From contig NZ_MIET01000009.1 in the NCBI RefSeq assembly GCF_003590335.1, forward strand, positions 1 to 64,000: 64,000 nucleotides of DNA. Reading direction: 5' to 3'. The DNA is from Pseudoalteromonas sp. MSK9-3. Lineage in GTDB: Bacteria > Pseudomonadota > Gammaproteobacteria > Enterobacterales > Alteromonadaceae. The translations under genes were made by a program, and so were the position numbers. Below the pieces are notes generated by a model that made no database searches, was not told the origin of the DNA, and saw only the letters and a list, made by a program, of their open reading frames with translations. Shown here one piece after another: positions 27,326-36,550 of this stretch. Every line of letters starts with the position of its first letter. Position 1 is the first letter of the stretch.

Positions 27326-30073
27326 ATGTCTCAGATCCCAGAAAATCCTTTGATCTTGGTTGATGGCTCGTCTTACCTCTTTCGTGCTTATCATTCACCG
27401 CCACACTTAACGAATTCTAAAGGGGAAGCGACAGGGGCCATATATGGCGTGATAAACATGCTGAAAAGCTTGTTGAAGCAATATAGTCCAAGTCACATGG
27501 TGGTTGTTTTTGATGCGAAAGGCCCAACATTCAGAAATGAAATGTATAGCGAATATAAAGCAAATCGTCCGCCAATGCCTGATGATCTGCGCACGCAAAT
27601 TGAACCAATACATGAAATCATTAAAGCCATGGGCTTACCTTTGGTTTGTATTAGCGGGGTTGAAGCCGATGATGTGATTGGCACTTTTGCTAAAATTGCA
27701 TCAGGACAAAAGCGTCATGTACTGATCAGCACAGGCGATAAAGACATGGCTCAATTGGTTGATGATCATGTTACGCTTATCAATACCATGACCGACACTA
27801 TTTTGGATCCCCCAGGTGTCGTCGATAAGTTTGGCGTTGCACCTGAATTGATCATTGATTATTTAGCGTTGATGGGAGACAAGGTCGATAATATCCCAGG
27901 AGTCCCTGGGGTGGGCGAAAAAACAGCCTTAGCGATGCTGCAAGGCTTGGGTTCTATTGATAATTTATATGCTAACTTAGATCAAATAGCTGGTTTAGGC
28001 TTTCGTGGTTCAAAAACCATGGCGAAAAAGCTGGAAGAGCATCAAGCGCAATTAACACTGTCATATGAATTAGCAACGATCAAATTAGATGTGGAAGTAG
28101 AGCAAGATTTAAATACTTTTGCTATCACTGAGACAAATAAAGATCGTTTAATCGAGTTATTTGCTGAGTGTGAGTTTAAACGTTGGTTAGCGGATTTATT
28201 AGATGGCGCTGCAGCACCTGTAATAAAGCAAGCAGATCCTACGCCGTCAGCACCTGCGATTGAAGCAAATTACGAAACGATCTTAACGCAAGCACAGTTT
28301 GATGTATGGTTAGACAAACTCAAATCTGCAGAGTTAGTCGCATTTGATACAGAAACCACGAGTCTGGATTATATGCAAGCGGATCTCGTTGGTATGAGCT
28401 TTGCGGTAGAGCCTGGTGAAGCGGCATACTTACCTATTGCACATGACTATATGGGTGCGCCAGAGCAGCTCGATAAAGCGATGGTTTTTGAAAAAATGGG
28501 TGAAATATTAGCTGACAGCAGTATCAAAAAAGTGGGTCAAAATTTAAAGTACGATAAAAGTGTTCTAGCAAGAGCAGGTCTTGAACTTAATGGTATTGCC
28601 TATGACACCATGCTGGAGTCTTATGTTTTAAACAGTGTTGGCACGCGCCATGATATGGACTCGCTGGCACTAAAATATTTAGGCCATAAAAATATCTCTT
28701 TTGAAGAAATTGCAGGAAAAGGCAAGTCTCAGCTGACTTTTAACCAAATTGAGTTAGACAAAGCTGGACCGTATGCAGCAGAAGATGCAGATATTACATT
28801 GAGACTGCATTTACATTTGTGGCCATTGTTAGAAGAGCATGCGACATTGCTATCGGTCTTTAACGACATTGAGCTGCCTTTGTTGAGCGTATTGTCTGAT
28901 ATAGAGCGTACTGGTGTGCAAATAGACAGTGATATGTTGGCACATCAAAGTGTTGAGATTGCTGCGAGACTGACTGAAATCGAAAAGTCAGCATTTGAGT
29001 TGGCTGGTGAAGAGTTTAATCTAAGCTCAACAAAGCAGTTACAGGCGATATTGTTTGAAAAGCAAGGCTTACCAATTATTAAGAAAACGCCAAAAGGTGC
29101 GCCGTCCACTGCCGAAGAAGTATTGCAAGAACTTGCTCATGATTATCCGCTACCAAAACTGATAATTGAGCACCGTGGTTTAGCAAAATTAAAGTCAACT
29201 TATACTGATAAATTACCTAAGTTGGTAAATGATCAGACAGGTCGCGTACACACCTCTTATCACCAAGCTGTGACCGCCACTGGACGCTTAAGCTCCAGTG
29301 ATCCGAATTTACAGAATATCCCCATTCGAAATGAGTCAGGTCGTCGCATTCGACAAGCATTTGTAACCCAAGCAGATAAAGTGATTTTGGCAGCGGATTA
29401 TAGCCAAATAGAACTGCGTATTATGGCGCATTTATCTCAAGACACAGGTTTATTAAATGCCTTTGAGCAAGGTAAGGATGTTCACAGTGCCACTGCGTCG
29501 GAAGTTTTTTCAGTTGAGTTAGACGATGTAACTACTGATATGCGTCGTAAAGCCAAAGCCGTTAACTTTGGACTTATTTATGGCATGAGTGCGTTTGGTT
29601 TAGCACGACAATTGGATATTCCTCGCAATGAAGCGCAACATTATATGGATAAGTATTTCGAACGATTCCCCGGAGTGCTTGAGTATATGGAATGTACGCG
29701 TGAAGCAGCTGCTGATAAAGGCTATGTTGAAACTTTGTACGGTCGTCGTTTACATTTACCTGATATCAACGCACGTAATGGTGCACGACGCAAAGCTGCG
29801 GAACGCGCTGCGATAAATGCGCCAATGCAAGGCACCGCGGCAGATATTATTAAAAAGGCCATGTTAGATGTATCGGCTTGGCTACAAACACAATCACGTG
29901 ATGATATTCAGCTGCTTATGCAGGTACACGATGAATTGGTATTTGAGATCTCTGCTGACAAAGTGGCGGAGTTTAGCAATAAAATCTGTGAATTGATGTC
30001 TGATGCAGTGTCTTTAGATGTGCCTTTAATTGTTGAAGCAGATCATGGTAAAAACTGGGAACAAGCACATTAA
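27326..30073 (+). CDS. polA: DNA polymerase I
   Basis: A 915-residue repair and Okazaki-fragment polymerase (E. coli 928). The N-terminal 5'-3' exonuclease (about 1-290) shows [22 protein letters not shown] and [11 protein letters not shown]. The 3'-5' exonuclease (about 310-510) keeps its acidic residues, [17 protein letters not shown] and YAAEDADIT, so it should proofread. The polymerase domain has motif [15 protein letters not shown], motif [17 protein letters not shown] and motif [12 protein letters not shown]. The ATG follows a good purine stretch (AGGATCC). It is followed by a strong bidirectional terminator. Confidence 0.98.
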   Translation: MSQIPENPLILVDGSSYLFRAYHSPPHLTNSKGEATGAIYGVINMLKSLLKQYSPSHMVVVFDAKGPTFRNEMYSEYKANRPPMPDDLRTQIEPIHEIIKAMGLPLVCISGVEADDVIGTFAKIASGQKRHVLISTGDKDMAQLVDDHVTLINTMTDTILDPPGVVDKFGVAPELIIDYLALMGDKVDNIPGVPGVGEKTALAMLQGLGSIDNLYANLDQIAGLGFRGSKTMAKKLEEHQAQLTLSYELATIKLDVEVEQDLNTFAITETNKDRLIELFAECEFKRWLADLLDGAAAPVIKQADPTPSAPAIEANYETILTQAQFDVWLDKLKSAELVAFDTETTSLDYMQADLVGMSFAVEPGEAAYLPIAHDYMGAPEQLDKAMVFEKMGEILADSSIKKVGQNLKYDKSVLARAGLELNGIAYDTMLESYVLNSVGTRHDMDSLALKYLGHKNISFEEIAGKGKSQLTFNQIELDKAGPYAAEDADITLRLHLHLWPLLEEHATLLSVFNDIELPLLSVLSDIERTGVQIDSDMLAHQSVEIAARLTEIEKSAFELAGEEFNLSSTKQLQAILFEKQGLPIIKKTPKGAPSTAEEVLQELAHDYPLPKLIIEHRGLAKLKSTYTDKLPKLVNDQTGRVHTSYHQAVTATGRLSSSDPNLQNIPIRNESGRRIRQAFVTQADKVILAADYSQIELRIMAHLSQDTGLLNAFEQGKDVHSATASEVFSVELDDVTTDMRRKAKAVNFGLIYGMSAFGLARQLDIPRNEAQHYMDKYFERFPGVLEYMECTREAAADKGYVETLYGRRLHLPDINARNGARRKAAERAAINAPMQGTAADIIKKAMLDVSAWLQTQSRDDIQLLMQVHDELVFEISADKVAEFSNKICELMSDAVSLDVPLIVEADHGKNWEQAH

Positions 30074-30089
30074 TTTTTAGTGTTAAAAG

Positions 30090-30127
30090 AAAAAACCGAT
30101 AGTAGTTCAGCTGCTATCGGTTTTTTT
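30090..30127. terminator. Bidirectional terminator between polA and the DUF2489 gene
   Basis: CCGATAGTAG (30096-30105) pairs with CTGCTATCGG (30111-30120) with one G-U pair and a 5-base loop, flanked by an A-run on the left and seven T on the right. It can end both polA and the convergent minus-strand operon. Confidence 0.9.
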
Positions 30128-30147
30128 GTTAGTGTGTTTTGCTGTGG

Positions 30148-30663
30148 TTATTGAAAAACTACATTCTGACTGCTTGGAAGTGCTTGGAATTCACTAGCGA
30201 GCTTTTCACAATCAGTCATTATGGCATTTTCAAGACGTTCTTCTGCACGCCACCGCTGCTTATCCATTTTAAAAATTTCTTTTTTTGAATACTTTTTACG
30301 ACTCTCATGGGTTGGCATATCTTTTACTTCTTCATACATCTGATATACCCCAGGATAGGTGTCTGATAATGAAATTTCTTTATCAAAGCTATACTGTGAG
30401 ATAAGTACCCATATTCTTAAGCAGCCCTCAGAGTACTCACACTGCTTTTCTTTCATTGCGCGTGCAATCAGGTTAATGCTATCAGCAAGCTTTGCATTAC
30501 GTGTTTGACGTGCCTCTTTAAGCTTTGCTTGTTGCTCAACCTGCTTTTTTTCAATTTGTGCTTTTTGTGCTTTTAATTGCCAGAGCAGTTTACCCGCGTA
30601 AAAAGATAAACCGGCGATAATGGCTGCACCTATTATTATCGCGATTACCCAAGTTAATGCCAT
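30148..30663 (-). CDS. DUF2489 family membrane-anchored protein
   Basis: A 171-residue protein with one N-terminal transmembrane helix (about 5-25, WVIAIIIGAAIIAGLSFYAG), a coiled-coil segment rich in Lys and Gln (about 30-60), then the DUF2489 domain, including CEYSEGCLRIWVLISQY. It is known mainly from marine gammaproteobacteria, next to yihI. Its ATG overlaps the yihI stop by one base (TAATG). Function is unknown. Confidence 0.8.
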   Translation of the reverse strand: MALTWVIAIIIGAAIIAGLSFYAGKLLWQLKAQKAQIEKKQVEQQAKLKEARQTRNAKLADSINLIARAMKEKQCEYSEGCLRIWVLISQYSFDKEISLSDTYPGVYQMYEEVKDMPTHESRKKYSKKEIFKMDKQRWRAEERLENAIMTDCEKLASEFQALPSSQNVVFQ

Positions 30664-31244
30664 TACTTTTCCTCGTCATCATCTAGCCATTCATCAGCTA
30701 GGTCATTACTCATAAATGATGACAATGGATCATCTTCAATGACTTCTTGTTCTTCAAATTCATCATCGATACCTAACATCTCACAAAGCTGCTGGTGACG
30801 TGCTATTGAACGGTTGAAGAACTTTGCATCTTTACCTGTGAGTAATTCGCCTCGCTCATGACGGTCTAATAAGGCCATCAAGCGTTCATCGTTCTCTAGC
30901 TGATTTAGCTCTTGCTCAGGTGTTAAAGTATCTTTGACTTTCTTTAACTCAACTTGCGGCGCTAAATGGCGTTGTAACTTAGGCTCTTCTATCGCTGGTT
31001 TTACGTGTTCTGATGTAAGTGCTACGGGCTTTTTACTACCGATACGCTTATCTCTGTTTTTATTGGCTTCAGAACTTGGAGTCTCTATTTTCGCTTCTTG
31101 AGCATTACGCGACCCTGGCTTTGCACCTTTATGCTTTTTAGTGCGCTGTTCTTTAATAGCACGCAATTCACGTAATTTATCTTTGCTCAATCTAGCCGGC
31201 CCATTGCTCGGCGCTACTTTACGATTCTTTTTCTCTCTGGTCAT
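30663..31244 (-). CDS. yihI: Der GTPase-activating protein YihI
   Basis: A 193-residue protein with a very basic, disordered N terminus (REKKNRKVAPSNGPARLSKD, KHKGAKPGSRNAQEAK) and an acidic C terminus (QEVIEDDPLSSF, LDDDEEK), as in E. coli YihI. YihI stimulates the GTPase Der and so affects 50S ribosome assembly. The core EQELNQLENDERLMALLDRHERGELL is typical. It overlaps the upstream methyltransferase gene by four bases and the downstream gene by one. engB, another ribosome GTPase gene, is close by. Confidence 0.9.
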   Translation of the reverse strand: MTREKKNRKVAPSNGPARLSKDKLRELRAIKEQRTKKHKGAKPGSRNAQEAKIETPSSEANKNRDKRIGSKKPVALTSEHVKPAIEEPKLQRHLAPQVELKKVKDTLTPEQELNQLENDERLMALLDRHERGELLTGKDAKFFNRSIARHQQLCEMLGIDDEFEEQEVIEDDPLSSFMSNDLADEWLDDDEEK

Positions 31245-31918
31245 AGTATTTCTTCACTCAACGCCTTTGGCGCGATAGGTTTAGTTAGGATAATGACATC
31301 ACTGCCAATAAATTCGAGCTCGCAGCGATAGTGTGCTGCGATATATTTAAATGTCTTACGGCTAAAAAATGAGATATGGGTCATATCATTTTTATAGTGC
31401 CAATTTGCGAAACGATCCACGTCAATAACCAACTTGGTCATGATTGTCAGTGGTGCACCACTTTTTAATAGGGTGAATAGCTGTGTTAATATTTGCTGAG
31501 GGTGTGCTAAGTGCTCAATGACCTCAGTGCATGTAATAAAATCGTATGCGTCGTTGAATACAGACATATCGTTTGCGTAGTATAGGTCATACACAGCCAT
31601 GTTATGACCTGCTTCGGTGAACATTTTAGCTAGTAGTGGCCCAGGTCCACAGCCAAAGTCTAATCCGTTACTTTTCGGTTTGAGCCGAGGGAGTAGCGGT
31701 TCACTTACACGTGATAAGAAATGCCTATAGCCTAGATCTTCTAAGGCATTCTCGTGAGTATCGTAAATTGCTTTTTCTTGTGCTGCACTGATGTGTTGGT
31801 GCGCTCCGACAAAAACTAAATCGCACTGTGAACACTGCCAGTAATCACGGCGTTTATCACTATGATAGTGGCTCACATTATTCGATTCGCATAAGTTGCA
31901 ATTAGAGACCGGTTGCAC
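31241..31918 (-). CDS. Class I SAM methyltransferase with N-terminal zinc-ribbon-like motif
   Basis: A 225-residue protein starting at GTG (31918). Two CxxC pairs at the N terminus (CNLC and CSQC, about residues 7-35) suggest a zinc ribbon. The methyltransferase core has motif I LDFGCGPGPLL, an acidic residue in MAVYDLYY, and FITCTEVIEHLAHP, typical of the Methyltransf_23 group. It is first in the three-gene minus-strand operon with yihI and the DUF2489 gene. The substrate is unknown; a link to ribosome or tRNA modification would fit the company but is only inference. Confidence 0.75.
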   Translation of the reverse strand: MQPVSNCNLCESNNVSHYHSDKRRDYWQCSQCDLVFVGAHQHISAAQEKAIYDTHENALEDLGYRHFLSRVSEPLLPRLKPKSNGLDFGCGPGPLLAKMFTEAGHNMAVYDLYYANDMSVFNDAYDFITCTEVIEHLAHPQQILTQLFTLLKSGAPLTIMTKLVIDVDRFANWHYKNDMTHISFFSRKTFKYIAAHYRCELEFIGSDVIILTKPIAPKALSEEIL

Positions 31919-31978
31919 GAAAAAACTCTTGGAAATAAATTAGGGCGGGTATTGTAACAGTAATCAAACAATCCATAA

Positions 31979-32345
31979 ATAAAAAGACGGTAGAGATGAC
32001 TCTCTACCGCCTGCTAATCTGAGCGTCACAATCTGGACACTTCTCCCTTCGACTATTTAAGTCTTTGTTATTTTTATTATGTTGTCATCCGTTTTGTTTT
32101 TATTTTTACTTCCTTGCTTCTTTCCATATTGTTTTTATTATTAAACTTCCATGCATTTATTATTGTCGGTCTTCTTTGACGCTTTATTGTTATTTCCTTT
32201 ATGGTGATATCCATCCGATATCAATCTTGTCACCTACGCTTCCTTATCGACTTGTCCCTTTTATTGTTTTGCCTTGGCGACAGCAATTAATCTACGCTTT
32301 ATTGAATTAGTTACAACTAATTAATAACAAAATTCTTACTCTCGT
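31979..32345 (-). ncRNA. CsrB/CsrC-like regulatory RNA
   Basis: On the minus strand, ten GGA motifs occur within about 230 bases (TCC on the + strand between 32043 and 32258), many as AAGGA or CGGA. This density is the hallmark of CsrB/CsrC/RsmY RNAs, which sequester the translational regulator CsrA. At least one lies in a loop: GATAT-CGGATGG-ATATC (32206-32222). The RNA ends in an intrinsic terminator, CGGTAGAG/CTCTACCG (31988-31995 with 32002-32009) followed by TCTTTTTATTT. The place between yihI and engB is where E. coli csrC lies. The 5' end is uncertain by about 60 bases; a TGTAAG half-site resembling the GacA/UvrY box lies at 32442-32447. Confidence 0.82.
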
Positions 32346-32481
32346 TTGTATGAGTAAAATTAAAGTTTATTAATTACAATAGTTTACAAAAAATAACAGG
32401 ATGAAAATAAGTTAAAACGCACAAAGTGATATGGCAAATGTCTTACAAGGTTTTTGAGATATATCGTAGAGTCGCAGAAAT

Positions 32482-32512
32482 AAAAAAAGGTAGCCGTTGG
32501 CTACCTTTTTTA
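32482..32512. terminator. Bidirectional terminator downstream of cytochrome c4 gene
   Basis: GGTAGCC and GGCTACC form a stem with a GTT loop, with an A-run before and a T-run after. It can end the minus-strand cytochrome gene and insulates the upstream end of the CsrB-like RNA gene. Confidence 0.88.
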
Positions 32513-32573
32513 CACAAATACTATTTTTTTATCAGTACATCAAAGTGTTGAATACAACTTTAGTCGCTACTGA

Positions 32574-33206
32574 TTAGTGCAAGCCACCCAAGTATTTTGA
32601 TAAAACTTCGATGTCTTTATCTGTGAGCTTTTTCGCAATATCGCCCATCATGCCATTCATGTCGTTGTTACGACTACCATCACGGAACTTTTCAAGCTGT
32701 GCTTTGATATATTCTGGATGTTGGAATGAAATCTTCGGGAATTTTGCAAGTGATGTACCATTACCACGTGGGCCATGACACGCGGCACATGACGGAATGC
32801 CTCGTTCTGCATCACCTGCACGATATAGTTTTTGCCCCACTTCAATGACATCTTCTGGCGTTGTACCTGCACTCATGTTTAAAGTGGCGAAGTACGCAGC
32901 TAGGTCTTTCATGTCTTGATCTGATAATGGCATAGCCATTCCACTCATGACAGGATCCATACGACCTTCACTACCGCCTGATGTCATACCAAGTTTAAAT
33001 TCCTTTAATTGCTTATAGACATAATCGGCGTGCTGGCCCGCAATTTTTGGATAAATATTAACAGGTGCATTGCCATCTGGGCCGTGACACGCTGCACATG
33101 TTGCAGACTTTGCTTTACCCGCTTCGGCGTCGCCATCAAATGCTGTTGCGTTGCTTGCTGACAACGTACCAAGCAACACTGTTAAAGTTAATGCTATTTT
33201 TTTCAT
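32574..33206 (-). CDS. Cytochrome c4 (dihaem)
   Basis: A 210-residue periplasmic dihaem cytochrome with a signal peptide (KKIALTLTVLLGTLSASNATA). The two similar halves each carry CAACHG (C37/C40/H41 and C140/C143/H144) and a methionine-bearing segment (MSGMAMPLSD and MMGDIAKKLTD), as in cytochrome c4. It passes electrons to terminal oxidases. It is divergent from engB and followed by a strong terminator. Confidence 0.95.
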   Translation of the reverse strand: MKKIALTLTVLLGTLSASNATAFDGDAEAGKAKSATCAACHGPDGNAPVNIYPKIAGQHADYVYKQLKEFKLGMTSGGSEGRMDPVMSGMAMPLSDQDMKDLAAYFATLNMSAGTTPEDVIEVGQKLYRAGDAERGIPSCAACHGPRGNGTSLAKFPKISFQHPEYIKAQLEKFRDGSRNNDMNGMMGDIAKKLTDKDIEVLSKYLGGLH

Positions 33207-33514
33207 GGTAAATTCTCTGTTTCCGACCCTGTAATCTAAAACTCAGGCGACTCGAAAAGTACTTTTCGTGTAGCTTGAGTAAACAAACTCTATCTTTACA
33301 TTGCAATTTTTACATTCTACACGATATTGAATTCTCTGGCACGTTTTCTACTCATATTAGACCTATAAATTATGAGGTTTTGACTTAGATTAAGTTTGTA
33401 CGGCACGAAATGACGGTTTTTATCATGCCCCAATACTAAATGTTTACTTTTGCGTAGCGGCTATCTGATATAAACTATAGCCGTCATTGCTATTTTGTTT
33501 TTGTAGGAGAGCGC
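33207..33514. other. Divergent intergenic region between cytochrome c4 and engB
   Basis: No gene is supported in these 308 bases. It must hold the promoters of both divergent genes. A possible -10 TATAAACTATAG lies near 33470 for engB, but no convincing -35 box is seen. Confidence 0.4.
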
Positions 33515-34153
33515 GTGCTCAAATCTCGTATTAAATATAACACTGCTAGTTTTATTACCAGTGCCCCTGATATTTCAAAGCTGCCTTTAGATGAAGGTAT
33601 TGAAGTAGCTTTTGCTGGTCGCTCTAATGCGGGTAAGTCTAGTGCACTAAATGCATTAACGGATCAAAAATTAGCGCGCACAAGTAAAACCCCTGGACGA
33701 ACGCAGTTAATAAACACTTTTGAGCTTGATGAGCAGAAGCGTTTAATTGATTTACCTGGCTATGGGTTTGCTAAGGTGCCTATCGAAATGAAGAAAAAGT
33801 GGCAGCGTTCTTTGGGTGAGTACCTTCAAAAGCGTAAAAGCTTAAAGGGATTGGTAGTATTAATGGATATACGCCATCCTCTAAAAGATTTAGATATGGA
33901 TCTGATCAATTGGGCTGTAGATAGCAAAATTCCAATCCTTGCGTTACTCACTAAAGCCGATAAGTTAAAACAAGGTAAGCGTAAAGCTGAAGTGCTACAA
34001 GTGCGCAGAAAGCTGGCTGAACTTGATGCCGATATTACGGTGCATGCATTTTCATCTCTAAAAGGGATTGGCCTGAATGAATTAGGCTGGAAGTTAGATG
34101 ATTGGTATTTGGGGCCATTTGTAAAAGAAGAGCCAACACAAGACCAAGCATGA
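33515..34153 (+). CDS. engB: Ribosome biogenesis GTP-binding protein YsxC/EngB
   Basis: A 212-residue TrmE-Era-EngA-EngB-type GTPase needed for 50S subunit assembly and cell division. G1 GRSNAGKSS is at 35-43, G2 near TPGRTQ, G3 DLPGYG, G4 TKAD, G5 in FSSLKG. It starts at GTG with TAGGAGA at good spacing. Its place next to polA and yihI matches E. coli yihA. Confidence 0.97.
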   Translation: MLKSRIKYNTASFITSAPDISKLPLDEGIEVAFAGRSNAGKSSALNALTDQKLARTSKTPGRTQLINTFELDEQKRLIDLPGYGFAKVPIEMKKKWQRSLGEYLQKRKSLKGLVVLMDIRHPLKDLDMDLINWAVDSKIPILALLTKADKLKQGKRKAEVLQVRRKLAELDADITVHAFSSLKGIGLNELGWKLDDWYLGPFVKEEPTQDQA

Positions 34154-34182
34154 TCTTAGTGGTTTCGGCGCGCGCCGTTACG

Positions 34183-34701
34183 TTAAGTTAAATAGTATTT
34201 ATTATTTGCTGAGAGAAGATATGCCCCCTGTATATCTTGCTCAGCAACTTCAGCCCATTGATAGTAAACATTTCGCTGTATTCTCGCTGTGAGACCATGA
34301 GACAGCACCAAATAAGGCACTGGTTGCCCTTGATACTCTTTGACTTCTAGCGGGAATTGTTCACAGAGTGGCCAATGGCGTCCTAAGTTATCTTCACAAA
34401 TAATGACCGAACCGATATCTACAGGGTGTGTGTGCCAAGCGGTAATTAAAAATGGCACATCTTGAACGTCAATCTCACATTGTTCAGAAGGTGTGGTAAG
34501 TGTATAAGTGCCATTAGTGTAGCTTAATACCGATGCAAAAAGCTTAAGTAGACCAATACGTGTGATCTCGCTGCCATGGTGGTACCACTTGGCTTGGCTA
34601 TCAATCGAAATGTCTATTAATCCACAGGTGCCTGAATGCCACTGTTCGGTGGGCGCATGCGGCGTTGTTAGCGCCGCAATTAGATCATTTAGTGTGTTCA
34701 T
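34183..34701 (-). CDS. DUF1285 family protein
   Basis: A 172-residue soluble protein with the DUF1285 pattern: CGLIDISIDSQAKWYHHGSE near the N terminus, then VPFLITAWHTHP and LVLSHGLTARIQRNVYY. Structures of this family show a PH-like fold, but no activity is known. Its start lies within the last 17 bases of the upstream yceI-like gene, so the two are probably co-transcribed and translationally coupled. Confidence 0.82.
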   Translation of the reverse strand: MNTLNDLIAALTTPHAPTEQWHSGTCGLIDISIDSQAKWYHHGSEITRIGLLKLFASVLSYTNGTYTLTTPSEQCEIDVQDVPFLITAWHTHPVDIGSVIICEDNLGRHWPLCEQFPLEVKEYQGQPVPYLVLSHGLTARIQRNVYYQWAEVAEQDIQGAYLLSANNKYYLT

Positions 34702-35257
34702 TAAAGACCAGGCTAAATGTGACAGGAACAGTGGTCGCGATGCGATCTAACCCAGCTACTTTTCTAAGTGCTTCAATGCCTTGAGTCAGCTTATATGAGG
34801 CAGCATTAATTAATATTGCACGTACAGGGCTCACCTGTAGCTGGTTATTATGTTTATTAACAACTAAATCCATGATGAACGTTTGCTGCTGACCATGTAA
34901 GTCTAAAGTCGCTTTTACATTTTTTAGCTGCTGCGTGCCATTTTTCAATGACATTAAGTGTGTTGACACATCGGCACTGACATGGGCTTTTGGAAATTTT
35001 GCAACTTCAAAAAGCATCGTTTGCATACGTTGATTACGAATAGGGATCATCGACTCTACACTGCTTAGGTCGATACTAAATTGTAATGTACCTTCCTTAT
35101 CTATCTGGCCTTCGAGTTTACCAAAGTGATGATTTTCAGCGATTTGTGCTTTTTTAATAGACGTAAAGCTTAAGTCGCTTTTGCTATTATCTAGTTGCCA
35201 TGTAGCGAATGCATTAGTAGAGAATATGCTCAGTGCGATCAGTAAAGGTTTTAACAC
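34685..35257 (-). CDS. YceI family periplasmic protein
   Basis: A 190-residue protein with a signal peptide (LLIALSIFSTNAFA) and the YceI lipocalin-like beta-barrel: WQLDNSKSDLSFTSIKKAQIAENHHFG at the start and VNKHNNQLQVSPVRAILINAASY later. YceI proteins bind long-chain isoprenoid or fatty molecules. The start is GTG with AGGA about 8 bases upstream. It shares a transcript with the DUF1285 gene. A candidate RNA with its own terminator lies 105 bases upstream on the same strand. Confidence 0.88.
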   Translation of the reverse strand: MLKPLLIALSIFSTNAFATWQLDNSKSDLSFTSIKKAQIAENHHFGKLEGQIDKEGTLQFSIDLSSVESMIPIRNQRMQTMLFEVAKFPKAHVSADVSTHLMSLKNGTQQLKNVKATLDLHGQQQTFIMDLVVNKHNNQLQVSPVRAILINAASYKLTQGIEALRKVAGLDRIATTVPVTFSLVFNEHTK

Positions 35258-35361
35258 TATGATGTCCTATTTCATACGGAGGAAAGAACCATATTATCAC
35301 GCAAGGATGGAGAGAGTGTGGAAAGTCGTTAAAAAACCTATGGTATGTCATAAATGTAGCA

Positions 35362-35481
35362 GAAAAACACGGCCCACCAATAACAGTGAGCCGGTATAGC
35401 AATCTGGGGAGAAGCTATCAATACGGTGTATCCTCTTGCGAGAGATACATCATCAACAGGATGTCCTACAGGATGAGGACG
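35362..35481 (-). ncRNA. Candidate structured small RNA or 5' leader element upstream of yceI
   Basis: Read on the minus strand, about 120 bases fold into four consecutive hairpins: GTCCT/AGGAC (35463-35480), GTATC/GATAC (35428-35448), ATAGC/GCTAT with a C-rich TTCTCCCC loop (35396-35418), and GGCTCA/TGGGCC (35371-35392) followed by GTGTTTTT as an intrinsic terminator. A TAGAGT -10-like box followed by a GCGCGCG discriminator lies at its 5' side (35481-35492). It matches no RNA family I recognise. It could be a free sRNA or an attenuated leader of yceI, and an 11-codon frame (MMYLSQEDTPY) lies inside it. Confidence 0.5.
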
Positions 35482-35492
35482 CGCGCACTCTA

Positions 35493-35929
35493 ACAAATAG
35501 TGCAATAGAAATAAATGCTTTTAGCAAATTTCGGGCCAAATTGATATTTAATATACATTTAGTTGTGTTTTTTAACTGTTTTTTTACTTTGGTAGCCTGT
35601 ATGGCTTATTATTAAAGGGCGTTCCTGTTTTGTTTGTGTTGTGAGGTGGCTGGTTTTCGACTGGGTTATATTGGCTATTTTACACTTTGTGGCATGAAAC
35701 TCGCGGGGATCATTGTTTAAAATTGTTACATCAATACTGATAATGCTTTAAAATACGCCAGAGTAAGAATAGAAGGGTGTTGGCGTTAATATCGTCATAA
35801 ATGATAATCGTAGTATGTGTTGGCCAAGCTAGGCGAGGCCATTGTGTTGTAACAGGTTGAATAGCTATATTTTTTAACGATACACCTTCTAATAAAGAAT
35901 AGAAAAATGATTGAAAGAGTAATAACTGA
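35493..35929. other. Intergenic region upstream of pabA
   Basis: About 440 AT-rich bases with T-runs near 35569-35586 and no supported gene on either strand. It should hold the pabA promoter, but I see no strong sigma-70 match, and no clear ribosome site directly before pabA. Confidence 0.35.
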
Positions 35930-36511
35930 ATGCTGTTGATGATAGATAACTATGATTCATTTACGTACAACTTGGTGCAGTATTTTCAGCGTTTAGACCA
36001 AGAGGTGTTAGTTAAGCGCAATGATGAACTATCTATTGCAGAAATCAAAGCGTTAAACCCAAAGCATATTGTGTTGTCTCCGGGCCCTTGTACACCTGAT
36101 GAGGCTGGGATATCGCTTAGTGTTGTTGAGCAGCTCAAAGGGGTTTACCCCATTTTGGGCATATGTTTAGGACATCAGAGTATTGCTCAAGCATTAGGGG
36201 CTACAGTGCGCCGAGCGCGTCAAGTGATGCATGGCAAAACCAGCGTCATACGCCATGGTGATGAAGGCGTGTTTGCTGGGCTTCCAGATCCATTAACGGT
36301 GTGCCGATATCATTCATTAATTGTTGATAAATCCACATTACCTGACATGCTTAAAGTCACTGCATGGACAGTAGATGATCATAATGAGGTAGATGAAATC
36401 ATGGGTCTATCTCATCATGACTTGGCACTGGAAGGTGTGCAGTTTCACCCAGAAGCGATTTTGACTGAGGAAGGTTTAGCATTACTTGATAACTTTCTCA
36501 GGCGCTTCTAA
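35930..36511 (+). CDS. pabA: Aminodeoxychorismate/anthranilate synthase glutamine amidotransferase subunit
   Basis: A 193-residue class I glutamine amidotransferase that supplies ammonia to PabB or TrpE. It begins [18 protein letters not shown], the nucleophile is C79 in GICLGHQ, the oxyanion strand is [12 protein letters not shown] and the His-Glu dyad is in VQFHPEAIL. The position just before the argD-type aminotransferase gene matches the pabA neighbourhood in many gammaproteobacteria, so a folate role is preferred, though the subunit may serve both synthases. Confidence 0.92.
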   Translation: MLLMIDNYDSFTYNLVQYFQRLDQEVLVKRNDELSIAEIKALNPKHIVLSPGPCTPDEAGISLSVVEQLKGVYPILGICLGHQSIAQALGATVRRARQVMHGKTSVIRHGDEGVFAGLPDPLTVCRYHSLIVDKSTLPDMLKVTAWTVDDHNEVDEIMGLSHHDLALEGVQFHPEAILTEEGLALLDNFLRRF

Positions 36512-36550
36512 TCTATAAATGTATCATGCTAAAAGCGAAATTATCCATAT

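Noticed and set aside
32065..32310. 81-codon plus-strand frame
   Set aside because: Phe/Tyr/Leu/Cys-rich translation of a T-rich strand, lying antisense to the CsrB-like RNA; no coding signs.
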